Shown here in pieces: positions 53,753 to 63,706 of a DNA stretch of 64,000 nt; position 1 is the first letter of the stretch, and every line of letters begins with the position of its first letter. Under the pieces are notes generated by a model. The model did no database searches, was not told the origin of the DNA, and worked only from the letters and a program-made list of their open reading frames with translations. The position numbers were made by a program, and so were the translations under genes. This DNA is from Oceanobacillus luteolus (GTDB taxonomy: Bacteria; Bacillota; Bacilli; Bacillales; Amphibacillaceae): the NCBI RefSeq assembly GCF_023715655.1, contig NZ_JAMBON010000010.1, positions 1 to 64,000 on the forward strand, written 5' to 3'.

Positions 53753-54668
53753 CCCGGGCAGCCTCCTTCCTACGTACAAAATGGGTTTCACTTAGTTGTT
53801 CAAAAGGGGCATCCTCGAATTCATCCAGCTCATGAGTCTCTTCTGGAAGTAAATCTTTCGTATCAGTCTTCATATCCAGCGTCGGCATGGCTTTCAATAA
53901 CCGGATCGTGTACGGATGTTGCGGATTGTCAAACAGTTCAAAAACAGTCGCTTCCTCGACGATTTTCCCTTTACGCATGACGAGGACCCGATCCGCAATA
54001 TCAGCCACTACACTTAAATCATGCGTAATGAACACAATCCCCATGCCGTTTTTACGGTTCAAGTCTTTCAATAAAGATAGGATTTGTTTTTGAATCGTCA
54101 CATCCAAGGCAGTTGTCGGTTCATCGGCAATTAATAGTTGCGGTTCATTTGCGATGGCAATCGCAATCATGACGCGTTGGCGCATGCCCCCGGATAATTG
54201 GTGAGGGAAACGGTTAGCGACGGATTCGGCATCTGCAATCTCCACTTGGCGTAATAAATCCACGACCTTTTCCTGGATTGCTTTTTTGGAAAGCTCAGGG
54301 TGGTGAATTCTTAACGTCTCGGCAATCTGTGTCTTGATTCGCAGCATCGGATTCAAGGACGACATCGGTTCTTGGAAAATCATCGCCATTTCCCTGCCGT
54401 TCACTTTTCGTCGTTCTTTTTTGGATAAGGTGAGCAAGTTCCTTCCCTGATATTCGATCGTACCATCAGTAACTTGTCCACCACCTTTTAACAGCCCCAT
54501 AATCGCAAGGGATGTCATGCTTTTTCCACTTCCGCTTTCCCCGACAATCGCAAGGATTTCACCTTTGTTGACGTGGAAAGACACATCATCGACTACCGTG
54601 ATTTCTCTTTTATCCCGTGAAGGAAATTGAACTTGGAGATGATCCACGGCTAATAGTGGTTCAGTCAT
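53742..54668 (-). CDS. ABC transporter ATPase, OppD/DppD type
   Basis: 308 residues from the ATG at 54668, eight bases after GGAGG (an ATG at 54674 is only two bases from it). Walker [10 protein letters not shown], signature [15 protein letters not shown], Walker [14 protein letters not shown]-loop FITHDLSVV. The Cys cluster of the usual OppD C-terminal extension is absent, so no Fe-S site. Coupled with the permease gene by a 4-bp overlap. Confidence 0.92.
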   Translation of the reverse strand: MTEPLLAVDHLQVQFPSRDKREITVVDDVSFHVNKGEILAIVGESGSGKSMTSLAIMGLLKGGGQVTDGTIEYQGRNLLTLSKKERRKVNGREMAMIFQEPMSSLNPMLRIKTQIAETLRIHHPELSKKAIQEKVVDLLRQVEIADAESVANRFPHQLSGGMRQRVMIAIAIANEPQLLIADEPTTALDVTIQKQILSLLKDLNRKNGMGIVFITHDLSVVADIADRVLVMRKGKIVEEATVFELFDNPQHPYTIRLLKAMPTLDMKTDTKDLLPEETHELDEFEDAPFEQLSETHFVRRKEAARDES

Positions 54669-55555
54669 TTCCATCCCCTCCTCGTTTTTAGTCTAGGATC
54701 GAGTGCATCCCGGAGCCAATCCCCAACAAACGTAATCGCTAATACCGTGATGGTGATAGCAAGTCCAGGGAATGTGGCGATCCACCAACTTGTCGCAATA
54801 TAATTCCGGCCATCATTCAACATGCCACCCCAAGTAATATCCGGTGGCTGGACACCGAGCCCGAGAAAGCTCAGAGACGATTCCGTTAAAATAGCCGAGG
54901 CAATTCCAATAGTCGCAACGACAATAAAGGATGACACGACGTTGGGCAAAATATGACGGGATAACAAGTATGTATGTGATGTCCCGAGCGTCTGTGCCAG
55001 TTGGACATATTCCCGTTCTTTGACACTTAATACTTCCCCGCGGACGAGCCGTGTATATTGCGGCCAGCTTGTTAGACCAATCACAAGAATCAGCGTCATC
55101 AGCCCAGGTTCAAACACAACGACGGCAACAAGAACGAGCAGCAATGTAGGAATCGCCAAAATCGCATCGACAATCCGCATCAACACGTGGTCCACCCAAG
55201 TTCCGCCTAGATATCCTGATAGTAAACCTAGTAAAAGTCCAATCGCTCCTGAAATGATGACAGCAAACAATCCGACGAGCAGGGACACACGGCCACCATA
55301 GATAAGCCTGCTTAAAATGTCTCTCCCGACATGGTCCGTTCCTAGAATATAGGTAGTCGACCCACCTTCCACCCAGAACGGAGGAATCAGACGTTTTGTT
55401 GCATCAATTGCAAATGGATTATGCGGGACAATCCACGGAGCAAAAATGGCCAATAGGACGATGATGGCAAAAATGACCAATCCAATCATCCCCAGTGGCG
55501 AAGAATTATTACGTATTTTAGCAACCATCCGTGCTAATGGATTATTCGTATTCAA
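54665..55555 (-). CDS. ABC transporter permease, OppC/DppC type
   Basis: 296 residues, six TM, N-terminal OppC_N extension (NNSSPLGMIGLVIFAIIVLL) and the EAA loop near YVQLAQTLGTSHTYLLSRHI. TTG start a few bases after GAGGTG. Second gene of the operon. Confidence 0.9.
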   Translation of the reverse strand: MNTNNPLARMVAKIRNNSSPLGMIGLVIFAIIVLLAIFAPWIVPHNPFAIDATKRLIPPFWVEGGSTTYILGTDHVGRDILSRLIYGGRVSLLVGLFAVIISGAIGLLLGLLSGYLGGTWVDHVLMRIVDAILAIPTLLLVLVAVVVFEPGLMTLILVIGLTSWPQYTRLVRGEVLSVKEREYVQLAQTLGTSHTYLLSRHILPNVVSSFIVVATIGIASAILTESSLSFLGLGVQPPDITWGGMLNDGRNYIATSWWIATFPGLAITITVLAITFVGDWLRDALDPRLKTRRGWK

Positions 55556-55571
55556 TACACCTCACTCCAAA

Positions 55572-56486
55572 CTACTTGTATTTAATCTGTGGATCGAGGA
55601 TTCGATAAACAGCATCTGTTATTAAATTGGCGACAATCGTAATCAGTGCGATGACAAATACGATTGCTTGCACTACCGCCATATCACTTGCCCCAATGGA
55701 AAATAGCAATAATCTACCTACACCTGGCCAAGAGAAAACAGTTTCCACGACAATCGCTCCACCAATCAATTGTGGGAATTGGATCCCAACAATCGTAACA
55801 ACGGGAATAAGCGAATTTAAAAACACATGTCGTAAAACTACAATGAATTCTTTTTGCCCTTTACTCCTTGCCGTTTGGACAAATTCCTGTTCGAGAACTT
55901 CCAAGACACTTCCACGTATAAGACGTGTCATCTCCGCAGCAAGTGCCACGCCAAGTGTCACGGACGGCAAGACAAAGTGGATTGGTGTCTCGGCACCTGA
56001 GACCGGGAATATGGGAAGCATAACTGCGAAAAATAGAATCAACATGATCCCAATCCAATAGTTCGGCATCGCCTTTCCAAGGATGGAAACTCCAGAAATA
56101 ATAAAATCAAGAAATGAATTCCGTTTCAATGCAGCATAAATTCCGAGTGGAATCGATATGATAATCGCAATCCCCATCGCCATCAGCGAGAGGGTGAGCG
56201 TCGCCGGAAGCCGCTCCATCACAAGTTGAAGGGCAGGTTCCCGGTATTGTAGTGAATTACCGAAATCTCCCGTGATTAAATCCTTAATATAATTCAAATA
56301 CTGCACAAAGAAAGGGTCGTTCAATCCTAACGCCTCTTCCAGTAAAGCACGGTCTTCCGCTGTCGCATTTTCAGGCAGCATCATCGAAACCGGATCACCG
56401 GCCACATAAACAAGACCAAAAACAATTAACGTTAATATAAATAGCGTCGGTACAATTTGCAGCACCGAACGTTTTAAAAAGGCCAA
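55572..56486 (-). CDS. ABC transporter permease, OppB/DppB type
   Basis: 304 residues, six TM. N-terminal signature ADDRALLEEALGLN-like (ATAEDRALLEEALGLNDPFF) and FVQTARSKGQKEFIVVLRHV as the EAA loop. TTG start after GAGGTGAT. First gene of a six-gene operon running to 50952. Confidence 0.9.
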   Translation of the reverse strand: MAFLKRSVLQIVPTLFILTLIVFGLVYVAGDPVSMMLPENATAEDRALLEEALGLNDPFFVQYLNYIKDLITGDFGNSLQYREPALQLVMERLPATLTLSLMAMGIAIIISIPLGIYAALKRNSFLDFIISGVSILGKAMPNYWIGIMLILFFAVMLPIFPVSGAETPIHFVLPSVTLGVALAAEMTRLIRGSVLEVLEQEFVQTARSKGQKEFIVVLRHVFLNSLIPVVTIVGIQFPQLIGGAIVVETVFSWPGVGRLLLFSIGASDMAVVQAIVFVIALITIVANLITDAVYRILDPQIKYK

Positions 56487-56884
56487 GCAATCACCTCAAT
56501 GTCGAATATTGTCGTAAAACATCATTACTATATTGTAACGGCAAATGTATAAACGCACTAGCAAAATGCACTGTGGGAAAACGAAAATAATCGGTATTTT
56601 GAGAAACTTCCCTCCTGTGAGTGAGTGAAGGCTTAGGTATGGTATTAGCGTTTGCTTAAAGTGTGGAATATAGTCATGAAAATGTGTCCCATGAAATGAG
56701 AGCGCTTTATTGTTATTTTTTATCGATGGCATGTGGCCGGCGTTCATGACAAGAGGACCGCTCTATTGTTAATTTTTCAATGAAGCAACCAATAATCTAA
56801 CGATGATAGAATTGAGCTATGGATTGAATAATTTCTCAGGATTGGAATATATAGATTATAAATCGAGGCAAAGGGGGGCTTGTT
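56487..56884. other. Divergent intergenic region, ABC operon / nucleoside hydrolase
   Basis: About 400 bp with no accepted gene; the 83-codon minus frame at 56496-56747 has no ribosome binding site. It must contain promoters for both divergent units. No terminator-like stem was noticed. Confidence 0.4.
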
Positions 56885-57811
56885 ATAGCGAAAAAAATAC
56901 TGTTATTTTGTGATCCCGGAATTGATGATTCTTTAGCAATTATGTATGCCATGCTGGAACCTGAAATTGAACTAGTCGGTATTGTCACTAGCTACGGAAA
57001 TGTAACAAAAGAACAGGCTACAGCAAATGCAGCATATTTACTGCAATTAGCAGGTAGAAATGACATACCGATTATTCCCGGTGCTTCTCAGCCGGTACAG
57101 CAAGAAGGGATAGCGTTTTATCCAGAAATACACGGTAAAGGTATTGGCCCGATACGACCTCCAAGTCATTTGCAATATCAGATTTATCCTTTTGATACAA
57201 TCCGTTCTATTATTGAAAAATATAGAGATGAGTTAATCATTGTAGACACAGGTCGATCTACCACCCTTGCATATGTAATGGTACTGTTTCATGACTGTAT
57301 CAATATGATTCATTCCTATTATGTGATGGGGGGAGCATTCTTTGTACCAGGTAACGCCACAGCATTGGCAGAAGCAAATTTTTATGGTGATCCAAAATCA
57401 TCCAATTTTGTGTTAAACTTTGCTCATAATCTGACCATAACTCCATTAAACGCCACTCAATTCGCCATTCTTACTCCTGAACTCGTGGACGCAATTTCCA
57501 ATAACGCGAATAATTTCTATGCTTCCATGATGATTCCTGTCTTTGAATATTACTACGAATTTTATAAAAAGTCAGTGCCAGGTATCCCCGGTGCTCCAAT
57601 TCATGATTTGCTTACCGTTATGCTCGTTACTAACCCTGCAATCTGTGACTATATTTACTATGATGCAAATGTGATTGAGGATATAGGTGCTGAAGGGATG
57701 TCTTATATCGATATTCGCCCTACCTCCGAAGCAGGAAAAACGAGAATTGCGGTGCATCTCCATTATGACAAGTTCATACAGGAATTCACTAAAGTTATGC
57801 TGCCAGGATAA
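56885..57811 (+). CDS. Nucleoside hydrolase with ATA at the start position
   Basis: 308 residues if read from the ATA at 56885, which lies six bases after AAAGGGGGG. The N-terminus IAKKILLFCDPGIDDSLAIM carries the Asp cluster (DPGIDD) that binds Ca2+ and ribose. Further motifs are VTSYGNVTKEQATANAAYLL, MGGAFFVPGN and APIHDLLTVM. The first ATG (56942) would remove the metal site, so translation must begin upstream, yet no ATG, GTG or TTG is present in frame there. Hydrolyses the N-glycosidic bond of ribonucleosides. Confidence 0.8.
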   Translation: MAKKILLFCDPGIDDSLAIMYAMLEPEIELVGIVTSYGNVTKEQATANAAYLLQLAGRNDIPIIPGASQPVQQEGIAFYPEIHGKGIGPIRPPSHLQYQIYPFDTIRSIIEKYRDELIIVDTGRSTTLAYVMVLFHDCINMIHSYYVMGGAFFVPGNATALAEANFYGDPKSSNFVLNFAHNLTITPLNATQFAILTPELVDAISNNANNFYASMMIPVFEYYYEFYKKSVPGIPGAPIHDLLTVMLVTNPAICDYIYYDANVIEDIGAEGMSYIDIRPTSEAGKTRIAVHLHYDKFIQEFTKVMLPG

Positions 57812-57971
57812 TCAACATCCAGTTTTGATAGAAAACAGCTAATAGCAGGAAAAACTCAAATCAATAGCTTGGTCATTTTTTTGATGGATAGGAGACGTAA
57901 GCTTGATGGATGAAAATACCTCTGTAAATGATGTAGAATATGAGTTGACTAGGTTTTAAAGGAGTAAAGAA

Positions 57972-58913
57972 ATGAATGTACTAGTTCTATTCAGTTATGG
58001 AAGTTTGACATCGATCGATGATGTTGCCGGATTTTACCAAGATATTTATCATGGAACTGCAACGGAAGCCGATGTAGCCAGAGGTTTTAAATTGTATGAT
58101 TCGTTTGGCAAAGCTGATCCTCTAGGGGCAAACATGACGCGGATTGGAAAAACTTTAGCCACACGATTACAGAGAGTGACTGGCGAAGAGTGGAAAATGT
58201 ATATCGCTAACAAGCATACCGATCCTTCGCTGGAAGATGTTGCCGAGGAATGTATTACATTAAACCCTAAACGTATTGTAACTTACAGCCTGACCCCTTT
58301 TGATACACTGACGGGAAGTACTGCCTATGAGAAGAAATTCACTAATATTTTCCGTAAACATAATACGAAAACAGAAATCATACATATTCCGCCATTCTCT
58401 GAAAATGAATCATTTATTAACGCGTTATCAGACCGGGTAAAAACAGCCTATCATTGGCTGCCGGAATCCACTCAGAACAAAGCAGAAATCATATTTACAG
58501 TCCACAGTATGCCTGGAGTACCAAAAGCACATCAAAAAATGATTTCCCAATACCAAGCCTTGGCTAGAAAAGTTGCAGAAAATGCAGGTGTCAAGAAATA
58601 TCATCTTGCCTACCGAAGCGGTAAACCTCTTCCGGAAAGATGGCTCGGTCCAGATGTTTTGGATGTCGTCCGCGATCTTCATGCCCAAGGCGTACCATCT
58701 GTTATTTTTGTGGAAGCTTTATCTGTAATAGAAAACCTGGAAGCAATTCAAGAAGTTACAATTGAAGCTGTCGGAAAGGCGCAAAAACTTGGAATGCATG
58801 CGGTGCAAAGCGAGTTTTTAAATGACAGTGTGGATTTTGTGGAGGCTTTGGTTGAGCATATGCTGGATTTTGATGATTTACAGTTGACTGTGGCCCCATC
58901 ATCTACAAATTGA
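57972..58913 (+). CDS. hemH: Ferrochelatase-family protein
   Basis: 313 residues from the ATG at 57972, with AAGGAG upstream. The order VLVLFSYGSLTSIDDVAGFY, TLATRLQRVTGEEWKMYIAN, IFTVHSMPGVPK and GVPSVIFVEALSVIENLEAI follows B. subtilis HemH (coproporphyrin ferrochelatase), with the catalytic His in VHSMP. The Glu-bearing motif differs from the usual LEVLYDN. No hemE or hemY beside it, so it may be a second, diverged copy. Monocistronic with a strong terminator. Confidence 0.82.
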   Translation: MNVLVLFSYGSLTSIDDVAGFYQDIYHGTATEADVARGFKLYDSFGKADPLGANMTRIGKTLATRLQRVTGEEWKMYIANKHTDPSLEDVAEECITLNPKRIVTYSLTPFDTLTGSTAYEKKFTNIFRKHNTKTEIIHIPPFSENESFINALSDRVKTAYHWLPESTQNKAEIIFTVHSMPGVPKAHQKMISQYQALARKVAENAGVKKYHLAYRSGKPLPERWLGPDVLDVVRDLHAQGVPSVIFVEALSVIENLEAIQEVTIEAVGKAQKLGMHAVQSEFLNDSVDFVEALVEHMLDFDDLQLTVAPSSTN

Positions 58914-59051
58914 CTCAAAATAGGTTGAGACATTGATGTCACATTAGGATGAGACAAGGTTGAGATGATGCTCGTCCTTAGGCACTTTGCTAACAACCGT
59001 TTAGCAGGAGAAGTTATTTCACTACCTTGTCCGTTTGAGAAGAACTTAATA

Positions 59052-59085
59052 AAGCCGACTAATTCCAAGCTGAATTAGTCGGCTT
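59052..59085. terminator. Strong intrinsic terminator
   Basis: AAGCCGACTAATTC (59052-59065) and GAATTAGTCGGCTT (59072-59085), perfect 14 bp, pyrimidine-rich tail. Confidence 0.8.
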
Positions 59086-59672
59086 CCTTCTTATGAAATA
59101 TATAAGTACCTATTTAGCATGTTAGTCCCCGGAATAAAGGACACCCCTATTAGTGACTAGGACTTGATATACGATGATAGACACCGGATATCTAACAATT
59201 TTCTTGATATTCTCACCCGATCTTATAGTCAGTTGAAACTCATCCTTATAAGCACAGTGGTACAGGAGCAGTTTGGAGGCCTTTTACTTAATTAACCGAC
59301 TACGACGACATGCGGGTTCTCTCTCAGACTAATATTCCTTTCACCCCCTTGACCCTCAGGGCTCTACAGATAATCTCCTCTAATCCCCTCCCCATTAACT
59401 TATAAATCTTTTTCCCCACAAAAGTTTGTTGGAGACGGTTTTAATTAAATTCAGGACTTTTCTCTTAATCACCCATTGAAATAGGTTACTGAAAGTAATA
59501 CAATTATACTTGTGCTTTCACTACATAAACAATATTCACTAGAAAATACATATAACAATTGAACTAGAAATAAAGTAGAAGCACAGCAATCATAATTTAT
59601 AACTGAAAGGAGAATCACTTTACTTAAAGTACACACAGCGATATAACATAGTATAAAATACGAGGTGTAACA
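59086..59672. other. Long intergenic region before the chemoreceptor gene
   Basis: Almost 590 bp without a supported gene on either strand and without a strong hairpin. The last 60 bp hold the ribosome binding site (GAGGTG) and presumably a SigD-type or SigA promoter, not clearly identified. The mid part (59280-59440) is less AT-rich than its surroundings. Confidence 0.35.
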
Positions 59673-61367
59673 ATGAAAAAAATATTTAACTTCAAAAGTA
59701 TCCGGACAAAGATATTAGCAGGATTCCTCTTTGTGATCCTTCTCGTTATTTTGTTAAGTTCATTTACGATTTATTCCATCACAAAGACAAACCAAGATTT
59801 AGAAGATTTGCTGGACACCGAACTGTCCCTCTTAATCATAGATGAACAATTAGCCATCAATATGGCCCATCGTATGAGCTTGCTGCAGAGTTATTTATTA
59901 TTAGAAAATGAGGATTATAAAGTAGAGTTCGAGAGTGGAATAGAGGAAAGCATTGAGTTGGAGAACAGCGCCCTTGAATTAAGCAACTCTCAAGACTTGC
60001 AAAATCTGATTGAGAAAAAAATCGAATGGGGCATGCTGACAGATGAAATTTTCATAGAATATGAGCAAGGAAATGAAGCTGCCGCTAGAGAAATCATGGA
60101 TTCACAAGTACAAGTACTCGGCAATGAATTGATTCAAGGATTTAATCAATTAGCGATGAATAGAGAAAGAGAAATTCAGAACGTCGGTGAGACAATTGAG
60201 AAAAACGGTCAAACCACCATGTACATCGGTATTATCATTTCCTTATCAGCCATTTTGTTAGGTGTTGCGATTGCAATGGTCACATCCAGTTCTATTGTGA
60301 AGCCGGTAAGAAGACTTATGGATCGTATGAAACTGATTGCGGGCGGCAGTTTAAATAACGTACCTTTAGAGTCAACTTCCAAAGATGAAATCGGTCAACT
60401 GGTAACTGCCACAAATGAAATGAACGACAGTATGTACAACGTGTTGGGTAAAATCCAAACTGTCTCTTCTACCGTATCAGCCCATAGTGAAGAGCTTACT
60501 CAATCAGCAAGTGAAATCAGAACAGGTACCGAGCAAATTTCTTTAACTATGGAGGAACTTGCAACTGGAGCCGAGTCACAAGCTGATTTTACTAATAAAC
60601 TTTCAGAAACTGTCTCAGCCTTTACACAAAAAGTCGAAGCTACAAATGAAGATGGAAATCGACTAGAACAAGAATCCACTACCGTTATTAAAATGACTGA
60701 GGAAGGCTCAGAACTAATGGAGACTTCCATGCATCAAATGGAAAATATAGATGGAATCGTTCAGGATACTGTACAGAAGGTACAAGGATTGAATGAGAGA
60801 TCCCAAGAGATATCCAAACTCGTCGTTATCATTCAGGGAGTTGCAGAGCAAACGAATCTACTCGCATTAAATGCAGCGATTGAAGCTGCCCGTGCCGGTG
60901 ATTATGGAAGTGGATTCGCAGTCGTTGCAGACGAAGTGAGAAAACTTGCCGAACAAGTAAGCCATTCTGTAACCGACATCTCTTCTATCGTCGATTCTAT
61001 CCAGCAGGAATTCGACCTTGTTACCAATTCATTATCCGAAGGCTATCAAGAAGTCGAACAAGGAACTAATCAAATCAAACTTACCGTTGAAAAGTTTGAT
61101 AGTATACAAAATTCCGTCACAACAATGGTACAAAGTCTCCAATCTATAACTGAGAATATGGATGAAATTACAGAACAAAGTCAGGAAATGAACACCTCCA
61201 TCCAAGAGATGGCTTCCATTTCCGAAGAGTCATCTGCCGGAATTGAACAAACTTCTGCTTCGGCACAACAGGCCAGCAGTTCTATGGATGAAATCACCGG
61301 GAGTGCAGAAGATTTGGCTCACCTTGCCGAAGAACTGAATGGATTAGTGAAAGGGTTTAAGCTGTAG
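59673..61367 (+). CDS. Methyl-accepting chemotaxis protein
   Basis: 564 residues. TM1 about 14-36, an extracytoplasmic four-helix (4HB/CHASE3-like) sensor of about 140 residues, TM2 about 183-205, HAMP to about 260, then the long coiled signalling domain with the hairpin tip [20 protein letters not shown] and [20 protein letters not shown]. It signals to CheA/CheW. The ligand is unknown; the small sensor suggests partner-bound or simple ligands, as in YvaQ. GAGGTG before the ATG. Confidence 0.93.
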   Translation: MKKIFNFKSIRTKILAGFLFVILLVILLSSFTIYSITKTNQDLEDLLDTELSLLIIDEQLAINMAHRMSLLQSYLLLENEDYKVEFESGIEESIELENSALELSNSQDLQNLIEKKIEWGMLTDEIFIEYEQGNEAAAREIMDSQVQVLGNELIQGFNQLAMNREREIQNVGETIEKNGQTTMYIGIIISLSAILLGVAIAMVTSSSIVKPVRRLMDRMKLIAGGSLNNVPLESTSKDEIGQLVTATNEMNDSMYNVLGKIQTVSSTVSAHSEELTQSASEIRTGTEQISLTMEELATGAESQADFTNKLSETVSAFTQKVEATNEDGNRLEQESTTVIKMTEEGSELMETSMHQMENIDGIVQDTVQKVQGLNERSQEISKLVVIIQGVAEQTNLLALNAAIEAARAGDYGSGFAVVADEVRKLAEQVSHSVTDISSIVDSIQQEFDLVTNSLSEGYQEVEQGTNQIKLTVEKFDSIQNSVTTMVQSLQSITENMDEITEQSQEMNTSIQEMASISEESSAGIEQTSASAQQASSSMDEITGSAEDLAHLAEELNGLVKGFKL

Positions 61368-61391
61368 AAGGCTTAGTCTGTACCATATTTT

Positions 61392-61428
61392 ACTCCCTCA
61401 ATTTTAACTTGAGGGAGTGTTTCTTTTC
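61392..61428 (+). terminator. Terminator of the chemoreceptor gene
   Basis: ACTCCCTCAA (61392-61401) and TTGAGGGAGT (61409-61418), followed by GTTTCTTTTC. The further 220 bp to 61645 show no gene. Confidence 0.8.
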
Positions 61429-61645
61429 TTACAAAACTACAAAAAAGAACCGTATACTGTAAACAAAAGTTTCTCAATTTACTTTCCTATAATATGCAAA
61501 ATTAGTTCTGATATGAGGGAACTTCAGGCTAACTGAAATAGTAAACCATCAACTACCTAATAAAATTATTCTCTAATATGATGTAGTCGAGTATTCATAT
61601 TTAGTTACTACTTTATATCTGATTGATACAATGAATACACTCTAC

Positions 61646-62236
61646 CTAACCATCAAATTTCTCAATTTCTTCCTCCGATTTCTTTAAACTCTTCAACCAT
61701 TCTTCCACAAGCTTCACACCATCAATCAGTTCAATATTCAATCCTTGTGCATAGCTTCTTGCATTTTCTGTAAAGGATCCGGTAGTTATAACATAACCAC
61801 CGACTGCCTCTCGCTTCACCATATTCGAATGGATAAGTGCAATCGGGTCAAAAGACAAATCTCCTTGATAGCATTTTACCTGACCTAAATATAAACCATC
61901 ATCTGTTGTATGTTCAAAATCCACGCCGTAATCATTACTATGAGGAGAAACCCAAGTAAACCCGCCCCTAGTTATTTGAAAAATATCCGCAACGAAATAT
62001 TCAAAGGAAATGGAATCACCTTTGAGGTAAATACTAGAATAATTAACTGGATTCTCTGCTGATTCATCTTTGAATCTTAAATACAGCCCCATCGCAAGCG
62101 TCCTCTTCCATTCTTCGTTTGATTCGTTATGACAATCAATGAGTATGTTTATCCGTTGATGTTTCCTTTTTGTATAATGAAAATGAAAGTATGCTGCAAG
62201 TAATCCTAAACCGATGATTATCTCTAAAACTAACAT
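61646..62236 (-). CDS. Membrane-anchored Mrr-like nuclease domain protein
   Basis: 196 residues from the ATG at 62236 after GGGAGGGG; a TTG/ATG 15 codons upstream has no site. One N-terminal TM (about 2-20), a helical linker, then a PD-(D/E)xK fold of the Mrr_cat type: FEYFVADIFQITRGG, Asp in DYGVDFE, and QVKC as the Q-x-K motif, then GGYVITTGSFTENARSYAQG. Mrr domains cut modified or foreign DNA. A TM-tethered version would act at the membrane, for instance on incoming DNA; this is inference. Confidence 0.82.
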   Translation of the reverse strand: MLVLEIIIGLGLLAAYFHFHYTKRKHQRINILIDCHNESNEEWKRTLAMGLYLRFKDESAENPVNYSSIYLKGDSISFEYFVADIFQITRGGFTWVSPHSNDYGVDFEHTTDDGLYLGQVKCYQGDLSFDPIALIHSNMVKREAVGGYVITTGSFTENARSYAQGLNIELIDGVKLVEEWLKSLKKSEEEIEKFDG

Positions 62237-62356
62237 CTTGTGCCCCTCCCTACCTATTACGTTATTAATATTTATTAACATGATTGATAGAAAGTATACG
62301 GAGTGTGCATTTTAATAGTAGAAGAGAGTAAACGAAGAGGACACGAGCCGTATTCT

Positions 62357-62384
62357 TTGAACTAATATGGAATCCATGTATAAT
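62357..62384 (+). promoter_or_regulatory. Promoter of unit A
   Basis: -35 TTGAAC (62357-62362), 16-bp spacer, -10 TATAAT (62379-62384). The flanks match the promoter of unit B. Confidence 0.7.
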
Positions 62385-62389
62385 TATAT

Positions 62390-62495
62390 GTAAATTCTAT
62401 TAAATATAGTTATTATTGGTAAGCAGCATTGTTGTAGCCACGGAAGGATAACAGCCTTGGAAAAACTGTTAACAGTTTATTCCTAGGCTGTTTTT
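62390..62495 (+). ncRNA. Short structured leader RNA of unit A
   Basis: From about 62390 to a long hairpin, AACAGCC at 62450 pairing with GGCTGTT ending at 62495, with inner AACTG/CAGTT pairs and a T-run. The preceding ACGGAAGGATAACAGCC is identical in unit B. It may be a terminated small RNA or an attenuator. Confidence 0.55.
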
Positions 62496-62814
62496 AGAGG
62501 GGAAAACAATGCTGAGTAAGGAAACACGATGTCGCTATTTTCTCCATTTAACCATGTTGGTGATTGATTTAGAAGGATTAAGCTTGGATTCAGCAAAACA
62601 TCGACTTTCCTTTTTATCAAAATGATTCTAATAGAGTCATTGACCTTCCGTGTGAACTGGAACCGAGAGTGAGCACGATACTAGGATCTTTATGTTACAT
62701 AAAGAAGAGCGTGATGCAAAAACCCTTTTCCAAAGGGATATACATATCAATTCTACTAGTTTATCCGTTCTGCATTCACATTTCGGTTTTAGATATGAAA
62801 TGGGGGTGAGCAAA

Positions 62815-62919
62815 GTGAACAAGATTCTAGATTCTTTATTATGGGTATTAATCGTTGGAGGAATAGTTGGTTTTATTGCTCTCATTGCTGTTGGAGGTCT
62901 TACCTATTTCAATTTTTAG
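62815..62919 (+). CDS. 34-residue single-TM micropeptide (copy A)
   Basis: GTG start at 62815, five bases after GGGGGTGA. It encodes VNKILDSLLW, a hydrophobic helix VLIVGGIVGFIALIAVGG, and the end LTYFNF. 25 of 34 positions match copy B, and the identical stretch FIALIAVGGLTYF shows selection at the protein level. One TM with an aromatic C-terminus. It could be a type I toxin, a membrane-stress peptide or a small regulatory subunit; no family known. Upstream, CTGGAACCGA and TCGGTTTTAG can form a stem before the ribosome binding site. Confidence 0.65.
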   Translation: MNKILDSLLWVLIVGGIVGFIALIAVGGLTYFNF

Positions 62920-63014
62920 GAATGAAATCCAAGAAGAGTTTGTTTACTAGAATTTCGGAGGTCTGACGCTCCAAGAATTGACAAACACTCAAAAAAAGAG
63001 AACCATCCTCAAGA

Positions 63015-63060
63015 TAAAAAATCCCTCATGTCGTGCAAGCTGCGCATGGAGGGATTTTTT
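63015..63060. terminator. Terminator of unit A
   Basis: AAAAAATCCCTC (63016-63027) and GAGGGATTTTTT (63049-63060), 21-nt middle with partial pairing. Confidence 0.8.
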
Positions 63061-63127
63061 GTTCATATTCCCTCCCGCATATCAAGATTCTACAAGACTA
63101 AACCGAGCAACTTTCAAGCCGGATTCT

Positions 63128-63155
63128 TTGAATTATTTTGAATTAAATGTATAAT
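63128..63155 (+). promoter_or_regulatory. Promoter of unit B
   Basis: -35 TTGAAT (63128-63133), 16-bp spacer, -10 TATAAT (63150-63155). Confidence 0.7.
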
Positions 63156-63160
63156 TGTAT

Positions 63161-63301
63161 GTAGATTGAAATAAATTTTATTAGAGAAGGATTTTCTAAG
63201 GTTCTGTGAGTTTGACCATGGGAAATCAACAGCATTTGCTGTACTACGGAAGGATAACAGCCTTGGAGAAACTGCTTAACAGTTTATTCCCAGGCTTTTT
63301 T
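63161..63301 (+). ncRNA. Short structured leader RNA of unit B
   Basis: Ends in a hairpin (AACAGCC at 63256, T-run ending 63301) nearly identical to that of unit A. The 5' part before ACTACGGAAGGATAACAG is longer than in A and holds AGCATTTGCT. Confidence 0.55.
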
Positions 63302-63557
63302 AGAGGGGAAAATGCCTAGTATGTTGTCTATACACTTCATTCAACCTATTTTCTTTAGTAGATACAGCACGTTTAATAGAGTACTTGAAAAGATTAAGCT
63401 GAAATTCGACTAGACGTAGAAGAACATTCAGCACCTCTCTTTACTAACAATCATATAAGTCATTGCCTTCCGTGAACTGTAGCCGAAAGGGAATTCAACA
63501 ATTTGCCATTGATGGATTGCACATGTCGGTTTCAGCTATGAAATGGGGGTGAGCAAA

Positions 63558-63668
63558 ATGAACAAGAACAAATTTCTAAATACTTTATTATGGTTTTTAG
63601 TAGTAGGATTTATTGTTAGTTTTATTGCTCTCATCGCTGTTGGAGGATTGACGTATTTTAAATTTTGA
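63558..63668 (+). CDS. 36-residue single-TM micropeptide (copy B)
   Basis: ATG at 63558 with the same GGGGGTGAGCAAA context as copy A. It encodes MNKNKFLNTLLWFLVVGFIV, then SFIALIAVGGLTYFKF. One TM helix, basic N-terminus, aromatic/basic C-terminus. Upstream, CTGTAGCCGA and TCGGTTTCAG can pair; compared with copy A two positions changed yet still pair, which supports a real RNA stem. Confidence 0.68.
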   Translation: MNKNKFLNTLLWFLVVGFIVSFIALIAVGGLTYFKF

Positions 63669-63706
63669 TGATTTCAGGGTCGGCTAAAACAATGCGAAAT
63701 AAGCAA

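Larger units (their letters stand above)
62341..62925 (+). repeat. Duplicated RNA/micropeptide unit, copy A
   Basis: Promoter, hairpin leader, structured spacer and micropeptide gene in the same order as in copy B (63121-63670), with patches of close similarity separated by diverged DNA. The parts are listed as separate features. Confidence 0.8.
63121..63670 (+). repeat. Duplicated RNA/micropeptide unit, copy B
   Basis: Second copy of the unit at 62341-62925, same order. The spacer between leader hairpin and micropeptide is about 75 bp shorter than in copy A. Confidence 0.8.

Noticed and set aside
56496-56747. 83-codon minus-strand frame upstream of the peptide ABC operon
   Set aside because: No ribosome binding site, unconvincing composition, and it occupies the promoter region of the operon.
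59086-59672. Possible riboswitch before the chemoreceptor gene
   Set aside because: No stable stem set or known aptamer motif could be found by eye.
62508-62625. Short plus-strand frame after the leader hairpin of unit A (ATG after GAGGGG), with a similar one in unit B
   Set aside because: The two peptides do not match each other and the shared DNA is read in different frames, so coding is unlikely.
62637-62885. 82-codon minus-strand frame, considered as an antisense partner of micropeptide A
   Set aside because: No start site, and no equivalent frame exists in copy B.
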